Shown here: positions 45,881-55,166 of the stretch, one piece after another
Numbering within the stretch: position 1 is the stretch's first letter
Layout: each line of letters opens with the position of its first letter
Assembly (NCBI RefSeq): GCF_020176955.2
Contig: NZ_JAIUCZ020000003.1
Location: forward strand, 744,001-808,000
Reading direction: 5' to 3'
DNA from: Nocardia sp. alder85J
Lineage (GTDB): Bacteria > Actinomycetota > Actinomycetes > Mycobacteriales > Mycobacteriaceae
Length of the DNA stretch: 64,000 nucleotides
Notes under the pieces: generated by a model
The model's database searches: none
Told to the model about the DNA's origin: nothing
What the model saw: the letters and a program-made list of their open reading frames with translations, nothing else
Position numbers and translations under genes: made by a program

Positions 45881-47070
45881 GCCGATGTCCCCAGGCGTTC
45901 GTCGAGGAGGTGGTGGAGGGCGGGGGCGGCGGGGGCGGGGGATCGGTCGGCGCGCCAGGCGGCTTCGATGTCTACGCTGCCGTCGGGGGTGCGGGTGACC
46001 AGGCCGATCTCGCGGAGGGCGCGGGTGCCGTCGGGGCGGCGGTGCATGTGCAGGATCACGCGGACCGCGGCGGCGAGTTGACTGTGCAGGGCGGCGCGGC
46101 CCATACCACCCAGTGCGGCAAGGGCTTCCAGGCGGGCGGGCACCTCGTGAGGGGAATTGGCGTGAACCGTGCCGGCGCCGCCGTCGTGGCCGGTGTTGAG
46201 GGCGGTCAGGAGATCGATCACCTCCGGGCCGCGGACCTCGCCGATCACGATGCGATCCGGGCGCATCCGCAGTGCCTGGCGAACCAGGTCGCGGACGGTG
46301 ACGGCGCCGGCGCCCTCCACGTTCGGAGTGCGGGCGACCAGTCGCACCACGTGTGGATGGGGTGGGGCGAGTTCGGCGGCGTCCTCGACGCAGACGATGC
46401 GTTCGGCGGGGTCGACCTCGGCGAGCAGGCCGGCGAGCAGGGTGGTCTTGCCCGCGCCGGTTCCGCCCACCACCAGGAAGGCGAGGCGGGCTCGAATGAT
46501 GCGCTCCAGCAACGTCTTCGCGGCGGCCGGCAGTGAGCCGCCGGCGGTCAGTGCGCCGAGGTCGTGACCGGCCGGACGCAGGACTCGCAGGGAGATGCAG
46601 GTGCCGCCGTGCGCGATCGGCGCGAGGATCGCGTGCAATCGGATGCCGAGCGAATCACCGGGTATGCCTTCGAGTTCGGGCAGGCGGCCGTCGACCCAGG
46701 GCTGCGCGTCGTCGAGGCGACGGCCGACGGCCAGCGCCAGTCGTTGGGCCAGGCGCCGCACGGCGGCCTCGTCGGGGAAGGTGACCGAGGTGCGGTGGAG
46801 GCCGTGACCGCGATCGACCCACACCGCGTCGGGGGCGGTGACCAGGACGTCGGATACGTGTGGATCGTGGAGCAGCGGTTCGAGGACGCCGGCTCCGGTC
46901 ATCTCGGTTTGCAGCAGGCGCAGGGCGCGCAGGAGATCGGTGTCGCCGAGTACGCCGCCGGATTCGGCGCGGATCGCGGCGGCCAGCCGGGCCGGGTCCG
47001 GCGGCGCGTGCTCACCGGCCAGGCGTTCGCGAACCCGTTCCAGCAGTTCGGGTGTCACCAGGGCGGTCAT
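45877..47070 (-). CDS. TadA/CpaF-type pilus ATPase
   Basis: The ATG at 47070 overlaps the previous stop; 397 residues. It has the N-terminal helical domain and GGTGAGKTTLLAGLL (Walker A). The Asp box is CVEDAAEL, and the Walker B region is RPDRIVIGEVRGPEVIDLL. The His box is TGHDGGAGTVHANSP. It is a type II/IV secretion ATPase that drives Flp pilus assembly. Confidence 0.9.
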   Translation of the reverse strand: MTALVTPELLERVRERLAGEHAPPDPARLAAAIRAESGGVLGDTDLLRALRLLQTEMTGAGVLEPLLHDPHVSDVLVTAPDAVWVDRGHGLHRTSVTFPDEAAVRRLAQRLALAVGRRLDDAQPWVDGRLPELEGIPGDSLGIRLHAILAPIAHGGTCISLRVLRPAGHDLGALTAGGSLPAAAKTLLERIIRARLAFLVVGGTGAGKTTLLAGLLAEVDPAERIVCVEDAAELAPPHPHVVRLVARTPNVEGAGAVTVRDLVRQALRMRPDRIVIGEVRGPEVIDLLTALNTGHDGGAGTVHANSPHEVPARLEALAALGGMGRAALHSQLAAAVRVILHMHRRPDGTRALREIGLVTRTPDGSVDIEAAWRADRSPAPAAPALHHLLDERLGTSA

Positions 47071-48152
47071 CGGCCACCGCCGCCGAGCTCGGCGAGCACC
47101 GCCTCGGCGGCGGATCGCAGTGGCCCGCGGGCCAGGGTGAGACCACCGCGCTCCAGGCGGGTGTCCAGGCCGGATTCGGCCCGCACCGCGGCCAGTAACG
47201 GGAGGCCGAGCGCCTCGGCGACCTCGGCGGCGCGCAGCCCGCCCGGGGCTGGTCCGCGAACGACCAAGCCCTGATTGGTGTTTCGCTGCCCGATGTAGGC
47301 GGAGACGGCCTGGGCCGCGGCGACCGCACGCAGTCGCGCGGGCACCACCAGCACGACCAGATCGGCGGCTTCGAGCATCGAATCGGCATGCGGGCCCCGC
47401 TCGCCGGAGACGTCGCAGACGACGAGATCGCCGGCGCCGCGGGCCGCCGACAGCACGGCGTGCACCGCGGCGGGACCGAGTTTCTCGGGGACCCGGCCGT
47501 CGAGGGCGCGGCCGCAGGCCAGCACGCCCAGACCGGGTGCGGCCGCGGGCAGCGCGGCATGCAGGGCGGCCGCGGCGACCCGGCCGTCCCGGACGACGAG
47601 ATCCGGCCAGCGCAGCCCGTCTACCGCCTCGACTCCCAGCAGCAGGTCGATGCCGCCGCCCAGGCGGGCACCGTCGACCACCACGGTTTCGGGCCGGAAG
47701 CGACAGGCCGCGCCGACCAGGCCGACCGCCGCGGTCAGTACGGAGGCGCCGGCGCCTCCGGTGGCGCCCGCGACGGCGACCACGGTTCCGTCCGTGCTGG
47801 TCGACTCGGCCTCGGCGAACACTTCGATGAGCCGATCGGCATCGGCCGGTAGTGCGATCACCCGATCGGCGCCGACGGTGGCTGCGGCCTGCCATTCCGG
47901 CAGGCCGGGTTCGCCTTCGGTGACCAGGATGGTGTCGGGGCGGCGGGGATATCGGGCGAGCTCCGCGGCGCAGACCGTCGCGCTGTCGAGTACCACGAGC
48001 GCAGCGCCCGACCAGACGTGCCGCCCCGGCGGGACGGACGGTTCGTCGAGCCGTCGGTCGGCGGCCGCCGCGATCCGGCGGACTTCGTCACGCAGCCGAT
48101 GCTCGGCGATCAGCATCAGCGCGGAAGGTGTTGTCGGCGATACGGAACCCAT
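47067..48152 (-). CDS. ssd: Septum-site determining protein Ssd / TadZ-like
   Basis: The start is at MGSVSPTTPSALMLIAEHRL (48152); 361 residues. A receiver-like N-terminal part is followed by a MinD-type domain with a deviant P-loop (VAGATGGAGASVLTAAVGLV) and CDVSGERG. TadZ/Ssd proteins position the pilus machine and, in mycobacteria, affect septation. It begins the tad operon. Confidence 0.8.
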   Translation of the reverse strand: MGSVSPTTPSALMLIAEHRLRDEVRRIAAAADRRLDEPSVPPGRHVWSGAALVVLDSATVCAAELARYPRRPDTILVTEGEPGLPEWQAAATVGADRVIALPADADRLIEVFAEAESTSTDGTVVAVAGATGGAGASVLTAAVGLVGAACRFRPETVVVDGARLGGGIDLLLGVEAVDGLRWPDLVVRDGRVAAAALHAALPAAAPGLGVLACGRALDGRVPEKLGPAAVHAVLSAARGAGDLVVCDVSGERGPHADSMLEAADLVVLVVPARLRAVAAAQAVSAYIGQRNTNQGLVVRGPAPGGLRAAEVAEALGLPLLAAVRAESGLDTRLERGGLTLARGPLRSAAEAVLAELGGGGR

Positions 48153-49439
48153 GCGGTCAGCGTCGCTTCCCGACGTCCGGCCCGACAGTGCCGATCGGCC
48201 GAATGTGGACAACTCCGGGGCTGTGAGCAAATTCGCTACTCCCAGTGACAGGCAACGACGCTGCCTCGTCTGCCGGAACCGACCACCGCCGTCCGCACCC
48301 GGCCCCGCACGAATGCTGATGCGTCAAGTGACGGTTGCTGCACCATGAATTGCCCACGGCGACCGGCAAGGTGCCACCGACGAGGCGCAGGCGCCGCCAA
48401 CGCTCCGGAATCGATCCGAAACGGTCCGACCGGACGGCTCACCCGCGCCCGGCCTCGAGGGAGCTCCGCTGGGGTGCGGCCATGTTCGCCGAGGCGCGGC
48501 TGAGCATGCCCCGCAACGCGTCGGCCCTCCGACGGGGCGACGCCACTCGTCACCGCGCGACCGCGCAGGAACAGCGAAAACCTGTGTGCGAGCGGCCGCA
48601 CGAGCCGAGCAGAGGCGAAAAGCGCTGGCGGCGAGGCTGCTCCGAACTCGGCGGGAACACAGCCGACCGCGGGCATATCTCGGCCCACCACGGCGACCCG
48701 GATACGAGCGCCGCCCCCGCCCGGTTCTACTCGGACAACTCCGGGATGTCGGCGCGATCGAAATATCTTGCACACCAACGAGTACGGCCCGCACACAGCC
48801 GACGTATCGGCGAAGTACCGAGCGCGGAGAGCCACGGGGTAACCTCCGGCAGCCCCGGTCGATACCGAAGCGCCTGCGGGCGTGGTGATATCGAAGCGCC
48901 GTCACCCGTGTCCCGACTCGGCCACATTCCGACTTGCGCCTCCCACCCTCCGGTCTCCGGTGGCCCGCATTGCGACACCGGTCCGGAGCACATCGAATTG
49001 CTCTCTACCACAACAGTATTCGGCCCAATGAGCACCCCTACAGGGAGGAGAAGGGCACAGTCGCCGACAGAAGCCCCGAAACGGGTGCGGGCACGCAGGA
49101 CGAGGCGGCCGGACGCGATGGCACGGACGAAATCTCTCGATATGGAGGGGACGGAACTCGGATCCCGGAGTCGGCACCGCGCCGCGAATCACGCGAACGG
49201 CCCGGACAACGACCAGGTCGGAAATAGAGGACGGCCCCAGCCGGGGGGGAGGAGGCTGGGGCCGTCGGGTTCAGCCCCGGGGGGTCGGGCTGAACGCACC
49301 TGGACTATGTCCAGGTGCCGCCAATAGTACACCCAGGCACCGTGCGAAACGCAAGTCCGCCGGTCGCCGGTATACCGTCCCGCGCATCCCCGCGAACCTG
49401 GTCACTCGCTCGGCTATCGGCTTCCCTATCCTTGACCGC
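48153..49439. other. 1.29-kb gap without a convincing gene
   Basis: Open frames on both strands are long but arginine-, serine- and histidine-rich without family character. A plus-strand frame ending at 49225-49227 (ERPGQRPGRK) just before the hairpins may be real, but it has no start codon nearby. The two GC-rich hairpins near the right end are listed separately. Confidence 0.4.
49231..49293. terminator. Two tandem GC-rich hairpins
   Basis: The first has a perfect 12-bp stem (ACGGCCCCAGCC / GGCTGGGGCCGT, 11-base loop) and the second a 7-bp stem (TCAGCCC / GGGCTGA, 49271-49293). They lie 147 bases before the HAD phosphatase start, and three bases after a TAG. They are likely terminators, or part of a leader. 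Confidence 0.55.
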
Positions 49440-50501
49440 GTGACGGAGACCACCGGCGCAGGCGCCGAATCCCACACCGCGGCAGGCGCGAGAGCGCCCG
49501 CCGATTCCACCGGTGCCGACACCGGCTCCCGGACGACGGCCGTCCACGAATCCGCCGTCGGCGCACACGCCGAGCACGGCGCGCCGAGCGCCGGGAGCAA
49601 CGGCTCGGGCGCACCCGCCGAGGTCGCGATCCGCACCGAATCCGGCAACGGTTCGGGCCCCGCGCCCGCCGCGGTCGCACCCGCGGGATCCGGCACCCAC
49701 CCCGGTAGCCAGAGCGGCCGCGTCGCGGCCTTCTTCGACCTGGACAAGACGGTGATCGCGAAGTCGAGCGCCTTCGCGTTCAGCAAGCCGTTCTTCGCCC
49801 AGGGCCTGCTCAACCGGGGCACGGTTCTGAAGGGCAGCTACGCGCACTTCCTGTTCCTGCTCTCCGGTGCGGATCACGACCAGATGGAGCGGATGCGGGA
49901 GTACCTGACCAAGATGTGCGCGGGCTGGGACGTCGAGCAGGTGAAGTCCATCGTGGCGGAGACCCTGCACGACATCGTCGATCCGCTGATCTACGCCGAG
50001 GCGGCGGATCTGATCGCCGACCACAAGATCCGCGGCCACGACGTGGTGATCGTCTCGGCCTCCGGCGAGGAGATCGTGGGGCCGATCGCGGCCGCGCTGG
50101 GCGCCACCCACACCGCCGCGACCCGCATGGTGGTGGAGGACGGCAGGTACACGGGGGTTGTCGAGTTCTACTGCTACGGCGAGGGGAAGGTGCGAGCGCT
50201 CCAGCAGCTGGCCGAGGAGCACGGTTACGACCTGACCCGCAGCTACGCGTACTCGGATTCGATCACCGACGTGCCGATGCTGTCGGCCGTCGGCCACCCG
50301 ACCGCGGTGAATCCGGACCGCGCGCTGCGCCGGGAGGCGACCACCCGAGGCTGGCCGATCCTCACCTTCTCCGATCCGGTGTCGCTGTGGTCACGGATCC
50401 AGACCCCGTCCTCCACGACCGTCGCGGCCACCGTGGCGGTCGGACTCAGCGCCCTGGTGGCCGGCGCCATCAGCTACCGATTGCTGCGCCGCAGACAGTG
50501 A
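49440..50501 (+). CDS. HAD-IB family phosphatase, SerB-related, membrane-anchored
   Basis: The frame from a GTG gives 353 residues. The first ~95 residues are Ala/Gly/Ser/Thr-rich and disordered. Then FFDLDKTVIAKSSAF is the HAD nucleophile motif. VIVSASGEEIVGP, the GKVRALQQL lysine and YAYSDSITDVPML complete the fold. A C-terminal hydrophobic helix (ATVAVGLSALVAGAI) may anchor it. It is the Rv3661 type, and the gene after it is the Ms1-like RNA. Confidence 0.85.
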   Translation: MTETTGAGAESHTAAGARAPADSTGADTGSRTTAVHESAVGAHAEHGAPSAGSNGSGAPAEVAIRTESGNGSGPAPAAVAPAGSGTHPGSQSGRVAAFFDLDKTVIAKSSAFAFSKPFFAQGLLNRGTVLKGSYAHFLFLLSGADHDQMERMREYLTKMCAGWDVEQVKSIVAETLHDIVDPLIYAEAADLIADHKIRGHDVVIVSASGEEIVGPIAAALGATHTAATRMVVEDGRYTGVVEFYCYGEGKVRALQQLAEEHGYDLTRSYAYSDSITDVPMLSAVGHPTAVNPDRALRREATTRGWPILTFSDPVSLWSRIQTPSSTTVAATVAVGLSALVAGAISYRLLRRRQ

Positions 50502-50559
50502 TCTTGTAGATCTCGATTCCCCTTCACCCCTTGCTGTGAGCTGCCTCACAGAGTAACAA
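50502..50559 (+). promoter_or_regulatory. Promoter with perfect CRP-type operator
   Basis: TGTGAGCTGCCTCACA (50535-50550) is TGTGA-N6-TCACA, the CRP consensus. TAACAAT (50553-50559) follows as a -10-like box. The operator ends 2 bases before the box, so it overlaps the -35 region. Regulation of the downstream RNA by a cAMP receptor protein is inference. Confidence 0.55.
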
Positions 50560-50561
50560 TG

Positions 50562-50862
50562 GTGCCACGGAAGGACGGAAGGCCAGGATCGCGCCGGAAG
50601 AGAAGGCCCGATCTCCCGACCCACCCTTCCCGGCACGGACGCCGGGCACCCACGCGGAGCGCGCCGCGACAAGGGCATCAGCGTTGTGGGCCTGCGAAAT
50701 CCGGAGCGGCGGTGGCGAGAGCCTTGCACAGGTTGCGGGGATGAACCACCGGGTACCGGAGAGTCGCCGAGGCCGCAGAACACAACCCGACCAGCACGCC
50801 TGGTAACCGGGCTGCCCGTGCCAGCGGGCGGTGAGGTCACGATGACCACACCGCCCGCTTGT
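50562..50862 (+). ncRNA. Ms1 / MTS2823-like RNA (predicted)
   Basis: No credible protein is encoded here. In mycobacteria the abundant stationary-phase RNA Ms1/MTS2823, about 300 nt and binding core RNA polymerase, lies between the Rv3661 and Rv3662c genes. The same two neighbours flank this region, which is about 300 bases between a promoter-like box and a strong terminator hairpin. The sequence itself was not compared with Ms1. The assignment rests on position and architecture, so it needs an RNA-family search. Confidence 0.55.
50824..50858 (+). terminator. Strong terminator hairpin of the RNA
   Basis: GCGGGCGGTG pairs with CACCGCCCGC, and inside it GGTCA pairs with TGACC around CGA, with one A-A mismatch. 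TTGTGTGT follows. It also faces the end of the minus-strand gene that stops at 50872. Confidence 0.7.
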
Positions 50863-50871
50863 GTGTCCGGG

Positions 50872-51615
50872 TCAGGCGGCGCTGTCGGCGATGGATCGCG
50901 CCTCACGGGCGCCGTCCACCAAGGCCTCGCAGCACAGGATGGTCCAGGCGCCCACCCCGGCGGGCCCGCCCACGGCGAACCCGGCGGCCGCCTCCAGATA
51001 TGCCGGTCGGCGCCGCAGCCAGAACACCTCCGGCACCCCCAGCGCGTGCGGATCCAGGCCACGGGACACCGTGACCAGACGGGCGGCCGCCCGCGCGACC
51101 AGGCCGTCGGCGGTGCCGAACGGACGCAACGCCAGCAGTTCCCCGTGCACCACGGCGGCCAGCACCGGCGCCGGCGCGTTCGAGGTCAGCACGGTCTGCG
51201 CCAGCAGGTCCAGCCGCTCGGCGACACCGGATTCGGCGCGCGGGCGGCCCAGCGATTCCGGATCTTCCACCAGGTCGGTGGCGGCCAGCAGGTGCAGCCG
51301 AGCCAGCGCTTGCAACGGCGCGCGCTGCCACACCCCCACCAGATTCCGCAGTGCGTCGCCGTCGAGGGCCTGACCGACCCGCAAAGAGCCCGCCAGCACC
51401 GGATCGGCAACCTGTCCGTCCGGGGGCAGTTCGGTGGCCGCGCCGTCGATCGCCGCCGAGGATCGGGCCGCCCGCACCGCCGCCTCGGCTGCCGTCACGG
51501 GCCAGCCGCGCCGGTTCGCTCGATGCATGTGCACCTCGGCGAGCGCGTCCCGCGCCCGGTCGGCGGCCTCGCGCACACCCGGTAGATCGGCCAGGGGCCG
51601 CAGCACATCGGTCAC
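50872..51615 (-). CDS. Fic-like-fold protein, Rv3662c type
   Basis: This 247-residue protein is helical throughout. HGELLALRPFGTADGLVARA resembles the Fic motif HxFx(D/E)GNGRxxR with the key His and Gly-Asn lost. The AMP-transfer activity is therefore unlikely. It is the last gene downstream of the peptide ABC operon, 15 bases after the dppD stop, and may be co-transcribed with it. Its function is unknown. Confidence 0.55.
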   Translation of the reverse strand: MTDVLRPLADLPGVREAADRARDALAEVHMHRANRRGWPVTAAEAAVRAARSSAAIDGAATELPPDGQVADPVLAGSLRVGQALDGDALRNLVGVWQRAPLQALARLHLLAATDLVEDPESLGRPRAESGVAERLDLLAQTVLTSNAPAPVLAAVVHGELLALRPFGTADGLVARAAARLVTVSRGLDPHALGVPEVFWLRRRPAYLEAAAGFAVGGPAGVGAWTILCCEALVDGAREARSIADSAA

Positions 51616-51630
51616 GCCCCCACGCTACTG

Positions 51631-53271
51631 TCAGGCCGGTCGCGGCAGATTCCGGCCCGGGATGGCGTCCAGCAGGCGCCGGGTGTACTCGGTGCGCGGC
51701 CGGTCGAACAGCTCGCCGGTGGGCGCGGCCTCGACGATCCGGCCCTGCTGCATCACCAGCACCTCGTCGGCGATCTGCCGGACCACGGCCAGATCGTGGC
51801 TGATGAACAGGTACGTCAACCCCAGTTCCGCTTGCAGTTCGGCGAGCAGGGTCAGGATCTGCGCCTGCACCAGCACGTCCAGCGCCGACACCGCCTCGTC
51901 GCAGACCACCAGTTCCGGCCCGGATGCCAGGGCCCGCGCGATCGCCACCCGCTGCCGCTGACCGCCGGACAGCTCGTTCGGATACCGCCGCAGGATCGAG
52001 GCGGGGAGTGCGACCTTGTCGAGCAGGTCCCGGACGGTCCGCTCGCGCTGTGCCCGGGTCCCGATGCGATGGGTGCGCAATGGTTCCTCGAGGGTGCGGT
52101 GGATCGAGTACATCGGGTCGAGCGAACCGTACGGATCCTGGAACACCGGCTGCACCCGCCGCCGGAAATCCAGGAGCGCCTTGCGATCCAGCGTGGCCAG
52201 CGGCCGGCCGTCGAAGGTGACGGCGCCCGAGGTGGGCGTCTCCAGTCCGAGAACCAGTTGTGCGACAGTCGATTTCCCGGAGCCGGATTCGCCCACCAGC
52301 GCGGTGGTGGCGCCGCGGCGCAGCCGGAACGAGACGTCGTCCACCGCGACGAGTTCGGTGCCGCGCCACGGCGCGTTGCCGCGGATGCGGAATTTCCTGG
52401 TCAGACCGTCGGCGACCAGGACATCGTCCCGAGGTTCCGACGGTACGGCGGCCCGTGGCCGTACCGTCGCGGTCAGCGAGGGGGCGGAGGCCACCAGCCG
52501 CTGCGTGTAGGGGTGTCCGGGCTCGCGCAGAATCTGTTGTGCCGGACCGGATTCCACCACGCGACCGCGATACATCACGACCAGGTGACCGGCCCGTTCC
52601 GCGGCCAGGCCCAGGTCGTGGGTGATCAGCAGCACCGCGGTGCCCAGTTCACCGGTGAGCCGGTCCAGGTGGTCGAGGATCTGCCGCTGCACCGTCACGT
52701 CCAGGGCCGAGGTCGGCTCGTCGGCGATGAGCAGTTTCGGCCGGCAGGCCAGACCCATCGCGATCAGCGCGCGTTGCCGCATGCCGCCGGAGAATTCGTG
52801 CGGATACTGCCCGATCCGCCGCTCGGCGTCGGGCAGTCCGGCCTCGGCCAGGAGTTCCACCGCCCGCCGCTGGGCCGCCCGGCCCGTCGCGATGCCGTGG
52901 GACCGCAACGTTTCCCGCACCTGGAAGCCGACCGTCCACACCGGATTCAGATTCGACATCGGATCCTGCGGGACGAAGCCGATCGCACGCCCCCGGACCG
53001 CCGCGAGTTCCCGGCGCGGCGCGGTGACCAGGTCCTGTCCGTCGAATCGGATGGAACCACCGGTGATCCGGCCGGTACCCGGCAGCAGGCCGATGATCGC
53101 GTGCGCGGTGGTCGACTTGCCGGAGCCGGACTCACCGACGATCGCCACCGTCTGGCCCGGATACACCGTGAGCCCCGCGCCGCGCACCGCCGGGACCGCG
53201 CGACCGCCGGAGGTGAATTCGACTGCCAGGTCCCGGATTTCGAGCAGCGGCGCGGCCGCGTCGGCGCTCAC
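51631..53271 (-). CDS. dppD: Dipeptide ABC transporter ATPase (two fused domains)
   Basis: The GTG at 53271 overlaps the permease stop (GTGA); 546 residues. Two nucleotide-binding domains follow each other: GESGSGKSTTA with FSGGMRQR, and GESGSGKSTVA with LSGGQRQR. Both have Walker B (LLIADEPTSALD; VVCDEAVSALD). The fused form replaces separate DppD and DppF. It powers peptide uptake. Confidence 0.9.
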   Translation of the reverse strand: MSADAAAPLLEIRDLAVEFTSGGRAVPAVRGAGLTVYPGQTVAIVGESGSGKSTTAHAIIGLLPGTGRITGGSIRFDGQDLVTAPRRELAAVRGRAIGFVPQDPMSNLNPVWTVGFQVRETLRSHGIATGRAAQRRAVELLAEAGLPDAERRIGQYPHEFSGGMRQRALIAMGLACRPKLLIADEPTSALDVTVQRQILDHLDRLTGELGTAVLLITHDLGLAAERAGHLVVMYRGRVVESGPAQQILREPGHPYTQRLVASAPSLTATVRPRAAVPSEPRDDVLVADGLTRKFRIRGNAPWRGTELVAVDDVSFRLRRGATTALVGESGSGKSTVAQLVLGLETPTSGAVTFDGRPLATLDRKALLDFRRRVQPVFQDPYGSLDPMYSIHRTLEEPLRTHRIGTRAQRERTVRDLLDKVALPASILRRYPNELSGGQRQRVAIARALASGPELVVCDEAVSALDVLVQAQILTLLAELQAELGLTYLFISHDLAVVRQIADEVLVMQQGRIVEAAPTGELFDRPRTEYTRRLLDAIPGRNLPRPA

Positions 53272-54203
53272 CGCGGCCGCGCCCGGGGATCGAGCGCGTC
53301 GCGGACCGCGTCACCCAGCATCAGGAAACCGAGGATGGTGAACGCCAGCGCCGAGGCCGGATAGAACAGGATCGCCGAGGTACGGATCTGACGCTGATCG
53401 GCGGCGATGTCCGAACCCCAGGAGACGATCGTGCGGGACAGCCCGACACCGAGATACGACAGCGTCGCCTCGGTGACGACGAACGCCCCGAGCGACAACG
53501 TGCTCACCACGATCAGCGGCCCGATCGAGTTCGGCAGCACGTGCCGCAGTAGTACCCGGGGCCGGGACACGCCGAGAGCCTGTGCCGCCGTGACATATTC
53601 GCTGTTCTTCGCCTGGATCACCGCCGCGCGGGCGATACGCGCGGCCTGCGGCCAGCTGAACGACGCCAGGGTGAGCATCACCGTCCACACCGTGCGAGCC
53701 GCGAGCAACTGCATGATGACGATCGCGGCCAGCATCAGTGGCAGCGCGTAGAAGATCTCCGCGATCCGCGACACGATCCCGTCCAGCAGGCCGCCGTAAT
53801 ACCCGGCCACGGCACCGAGCGCACCACCGATCACCAGGAACAGCACCGTCGCCCCGACCCCGGTGCTGACCGAGGCCCGGGCCCCGTACACGGTGCGGGC
53901 GAAGATGTCACAGCCTTGCTGATCGAAGCCGAACGGATGTCCGGACCCGGGTCGCCGCATGCTGACATCGCCGTTGCAGTAGCGCGGATCCAGGTCGGTG
54001 AACACTCCGGGCCAGGCCACGGCCAGCAGCACGACGGCGATCACCACCACGGCGATCAGGAAGATCGGATTGCGGCGCAACCGCCGCCACGCGTCACCCC
54101 AGACCCCGCTCGGCGCGCCGCTCTCGTCCAGGGCGTCGACGGCGAGCAACTCCACCTCCTCCGGCGGCGCCACCACATGCTCCTGACCGGGTAGTTCAGG
54201 CAT
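53268..54203 (-). CDS. dppC: Dipeptide ABC transporter permease
   Basis: This 311-residue protein has a long polar start, a membrane helix (FLIAVVVIAVVLLAVAWPGV), the DppC-type periplasmic loop and five further helices. The EAA loop is ...AAQALGVSRPRVLLRHVLPN. It pairs with the DppB permease upstream, two bases apart. Confidence 0.9.
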   Translation of the reverse strand: MPELPGQEHVVAPPEEVELLAVDALDESGAPSGVWGDAWRRLRRNPIFLIAVVVIAVVLLAVAWPGVFTDLDPRYCNGDVSMRRPGSGHPFGFDQQGCDIFARTVYGARASVSTGVGATVLFLVIGGALGAVAGYYGGLLDGIVSRIAEIFYALPLMLAAIVIMQLLAARTVWTVMLTLASFSWPQAARIARAAVIQAKNSEYVTAAQALGVSRPRVLLRHVLPNSIGPLIVVSTLSLGAFVVTEATLSYLGVGLSRTIVSWGSDIAADQRQIRTSAILFYPASALAFTILGFLMLGDAVRDALDPRARPR

Positions 54204-55122
54204 AGCGAATCCTCGGATCCAGAGCCGCGTACAGCAGATCGACCAGCAGGTTGGCCAGCAGGAAGATCACCACCAGCACCGTCACGAAGGCCACCACCGT
54301 GGGTGGTTCGCCGCGGGTGACCGCCTGGAACAGGGTGCCGCCCACCCCGGGAATGTTGAAGATGCCCTCGGTGACCACCGCACCGCCCATCAGCACACCC
54401 AGATCGGCGCCGAGAAAGGTCACCACCGGAATCATCGAATTGCGCAGGATGTGCACCACGACCACCCGCCGACGGCTCAGGCCCTTCGCGGTGGCGGTCC
54501 GGACATGGTCGGCGATCATGTTCTCCGCCACCGCATTCCGGGTCAGCCGCAACACGTAGGCGAACGACAGCGACCCCAGCACCAGCGCGGGCGCCAGCAG
54601 TGCGCCGAGATCCGACCGGCCGCCGACGGTCACCGGCACGATCCCCCAGCGCACCCCGAACAGGAACTGCACCAGGAAACCCACCACGAAGATCGGCACC
54701 GCGATCACGACCAGACTCAATGCCAGCATCACCGTGTCGAACGGACCACCCCGGCGCAGCCCGGAGATCAGCCCGAAACCCACCCCGAACACGGCCTCGA
54801 AGCAGACCGCCAGCACCGCCAGCCGGAACGTGATCGGAAACGCCCGGGCCAGTTCGTCGCGCACCGGCCGCCCGGAGAACGACGTCTCGAAATCGAAGGT
54901 GGCGATGCCCTTCAGATACTCCAGGTACTGGATCACGAACGGCCGGTCCAGGTGATAGCGCGCCCGCAACGCCGCGTCCACACCCGGGGTCATCTGGTGA
55001 TCCCCGGCCAGCGCCCGGATCGGGTCACCGGGAATCAGGAACACCATCGCGTAGATCAGCAGTGTCGCCCCGAAGAACACCGGAATCATCTGCAGCAGTC
55101 GCCGCACCACATACCAGCCCAT
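54196..55122 (-). CDS. dppB: Dipeptide ABC transporter permease
   Basis: This 308-residue protein starts MGWYVVRRLLQMIPVFFGAT, standard for DppB/OppB. It has six helices and the EAA loop TATAKGLSRRRVVVVHILRN. It sits 44 bases after the binding protein gene. Confidence 0.9.
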   Translation of the reverse strand: MGWYVVRRLLQMIPVFFGATLLIYAMVFLIPGDPIRALAGDHQMTPGVDAALRARYHLDRPFVIQYLEYLKGIATFDFETSFSGRPVRDELARAFPITFRLAVLAVCFEAVFGVGFGLISGLRRGGPFDTVMLALSLVVIAVPIFVVGFLVQFLFGVRWGIVPVTVGGRSDLGALLAPALVLGSLSFAYVLRLTRNAVAENMIADHVRTATAKGLSRRRVVVVHILRNSMIPVVTFLGADLGVLMGGAVVTEGIFNIPGVGGTLFQAVTRGEPPTVVAFVTVLVVIFLLANLLVDLLYAALDPRIRYA

Positions 55123-55166
55123 AACCCCTCACCCGCCGAGTCGCCACCGCCCGAGGCGGTTTCGGC

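Noticed and set aside
48335..49327. 330-residue plus-strand open frame in the gap after ssd
   Set aside because: Arg/His/Ser-rich, no ribosome site and no recognisable family; not supported as a gene.
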